64,000 bases of DNA, from contig SVQU01000002.1 of the NCBI GenBank assembly GCA_015065165.1, positions 38,460-102,459 on the forward strand, in the 5' to 3' direction. The first letter of the stretch is position 1; each line of letters opens with the position of its first letter. Under the pieces are notes generated by a model, which saw only the letters and a program-made list of their open reading frames with translations, did not search any database and was not told the origin of the DNA. The translations under genes and the position numbers were made by a program. Source of the stretch: Oscillospiraceae bacterium. GTDB taxonomy: Bacteria > Bacillota > Clostridia > Oscillospirales > CAG-382. This document shows positions 63,655-64,000 of the stretch, piece after piece.

Positions 63655-63862
63655 GCGACGAAGTCGCAACATCATTGATGCAAAGCATCACATCATTGCG
63701 AAGCACATCATTTACGGCAGAGCCGTAACATCGTTCATTTGTGTCCATAATGAAAAAACGATGTTTTCGCTTCGCTCAAAATGATGTTGTCCTTTCGGAC
63801 AAACGATGTTGTGTCCTAAGGACACAAATGAAAAATCCGAAAGCAAAAGCTTTCGGATTTTT
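63655..63862. repeat. Second hairpin-cassette array, head-to-head linkers
   Basis: The linker ACATCATT (one copy ACATCGTT) begins at 63669, 63690, 63705 and 63728. It separates hairpins TGCGAC/GTCGCA, GATGC/GCATC, a GC-GAA-GC mini hairpin and TACGGC/GCCGTA. The inverted linker AAYGATGTT begins at 63757, 63780 and 63802, around GTCC/GGAC and GTGTCC/GGACAC hairpins. CATTTGTGTCC (63736) can also pair with GGACACAAATG (63820). A TCCGAAAGC/GCTTTCGGA terminator-like hairpin ends it. Positions 63863-64000 contain no gene I can support. Confidence 0.8.
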
Positions 63863-64000
63863 TGTGTAAGGACTATAGCCAATACATAATAGGCAACGGA
63901 ATTCGAGTTGCGATCCGTTTCATCACGGCAATATCTCAACGATCCGATAGCCTTTTTTGCGTAGGCGGGAATAGAGGATACATTTTGCAGCTCAGCTATA

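Noticed and set aside
63712..63939. Minus-strand frame at the window edge
   Set aside because: It runs through the hairpin array and a terminator-like stem; upstream sequence at the edge has no clear start or family, so no gene is called.

Overview
The window is the replication-origin region of an endospore-forming Clostridia-type Firmicute, probably a gut anaerobe related to the Oscillospirales. The evidence is the order rpmH-rnpA-yidD-yidC-jag facing away from dnaA-dnaN-recF-remB-gyrB-gyrA, the spore genes cotJABC, spoIID and spoIIQ, ParB-type parS sites, and a dockerin-tailed secreted protein. Most promoters are strong sigma-A type with 17-bp spacers. The species assignment is inference.

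Layout. Positions 1-7185 (minus) hold the start of a giant secreted protein: an N-terminal signal peptide, at least four CBM9/DOMON-like sugar-binding modules, then a DUF4127 domain that runs off the window. Divergent from it (7.6-11 kb) are a CBM9-like lipoprotein, a small XRE regulator and a lipoprotein built of two tandem-repeat blocks. cotJABC follows (11.2-12.3 kb), with a decayed second cotJC copy beside it. Next come an RNase II/R-like protein whose active site looks degenerate, three tandem parS sites, an orphan solute-binding lipoprotein, and pgk and tpiA. The ribosome/membrane-insertion operon (20.3-23.0 kb, minus) and the dnaA...gyrA run (24.1-34.6 kb, plus) flank the origin. A DnaA-box cluster and a DnaA-trio-like unwinding element lie between dnaA and dnaN.

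From 35 to 42.5 kb is a methionine / one-carbon locus (metH, metF, a methyltransferase, a TrpR-like YerC protein, a DUF4855 protein, and a divergent cystathionine synthase/lyase). From 43 to 63.5 kb the genes are an NlpC/P60-like dockerin protein, an acyl-CoA synthetase, a DUF1836 regulator, spoIIQ and spoIID, a second SpoIID-family protein with a partner, an XRE/zinc-ribbon membrane regulator, a surface nuclease, a MarR-linked heterodimeric ABC exporter, a CDF metal exporter, a PH/SHOCT membrane protein, another XRE regulator and a four-helix-bundle protein. No tRNA or rRNA gene was recognised.

The intergenic DNA is the most unusual part. It is packed with palindromic modules that share edges, nest inside each other and covary in their stems. 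Examples are filled and empty insertion sites of one hairpin module, two head-to-head hairpin arrays with constant linkers (45.1 and 63.7 kb), and structured elements starting at gene stop codons. These and the CBM9-DUF4127 giant are the best candidates for undescribed biology here.
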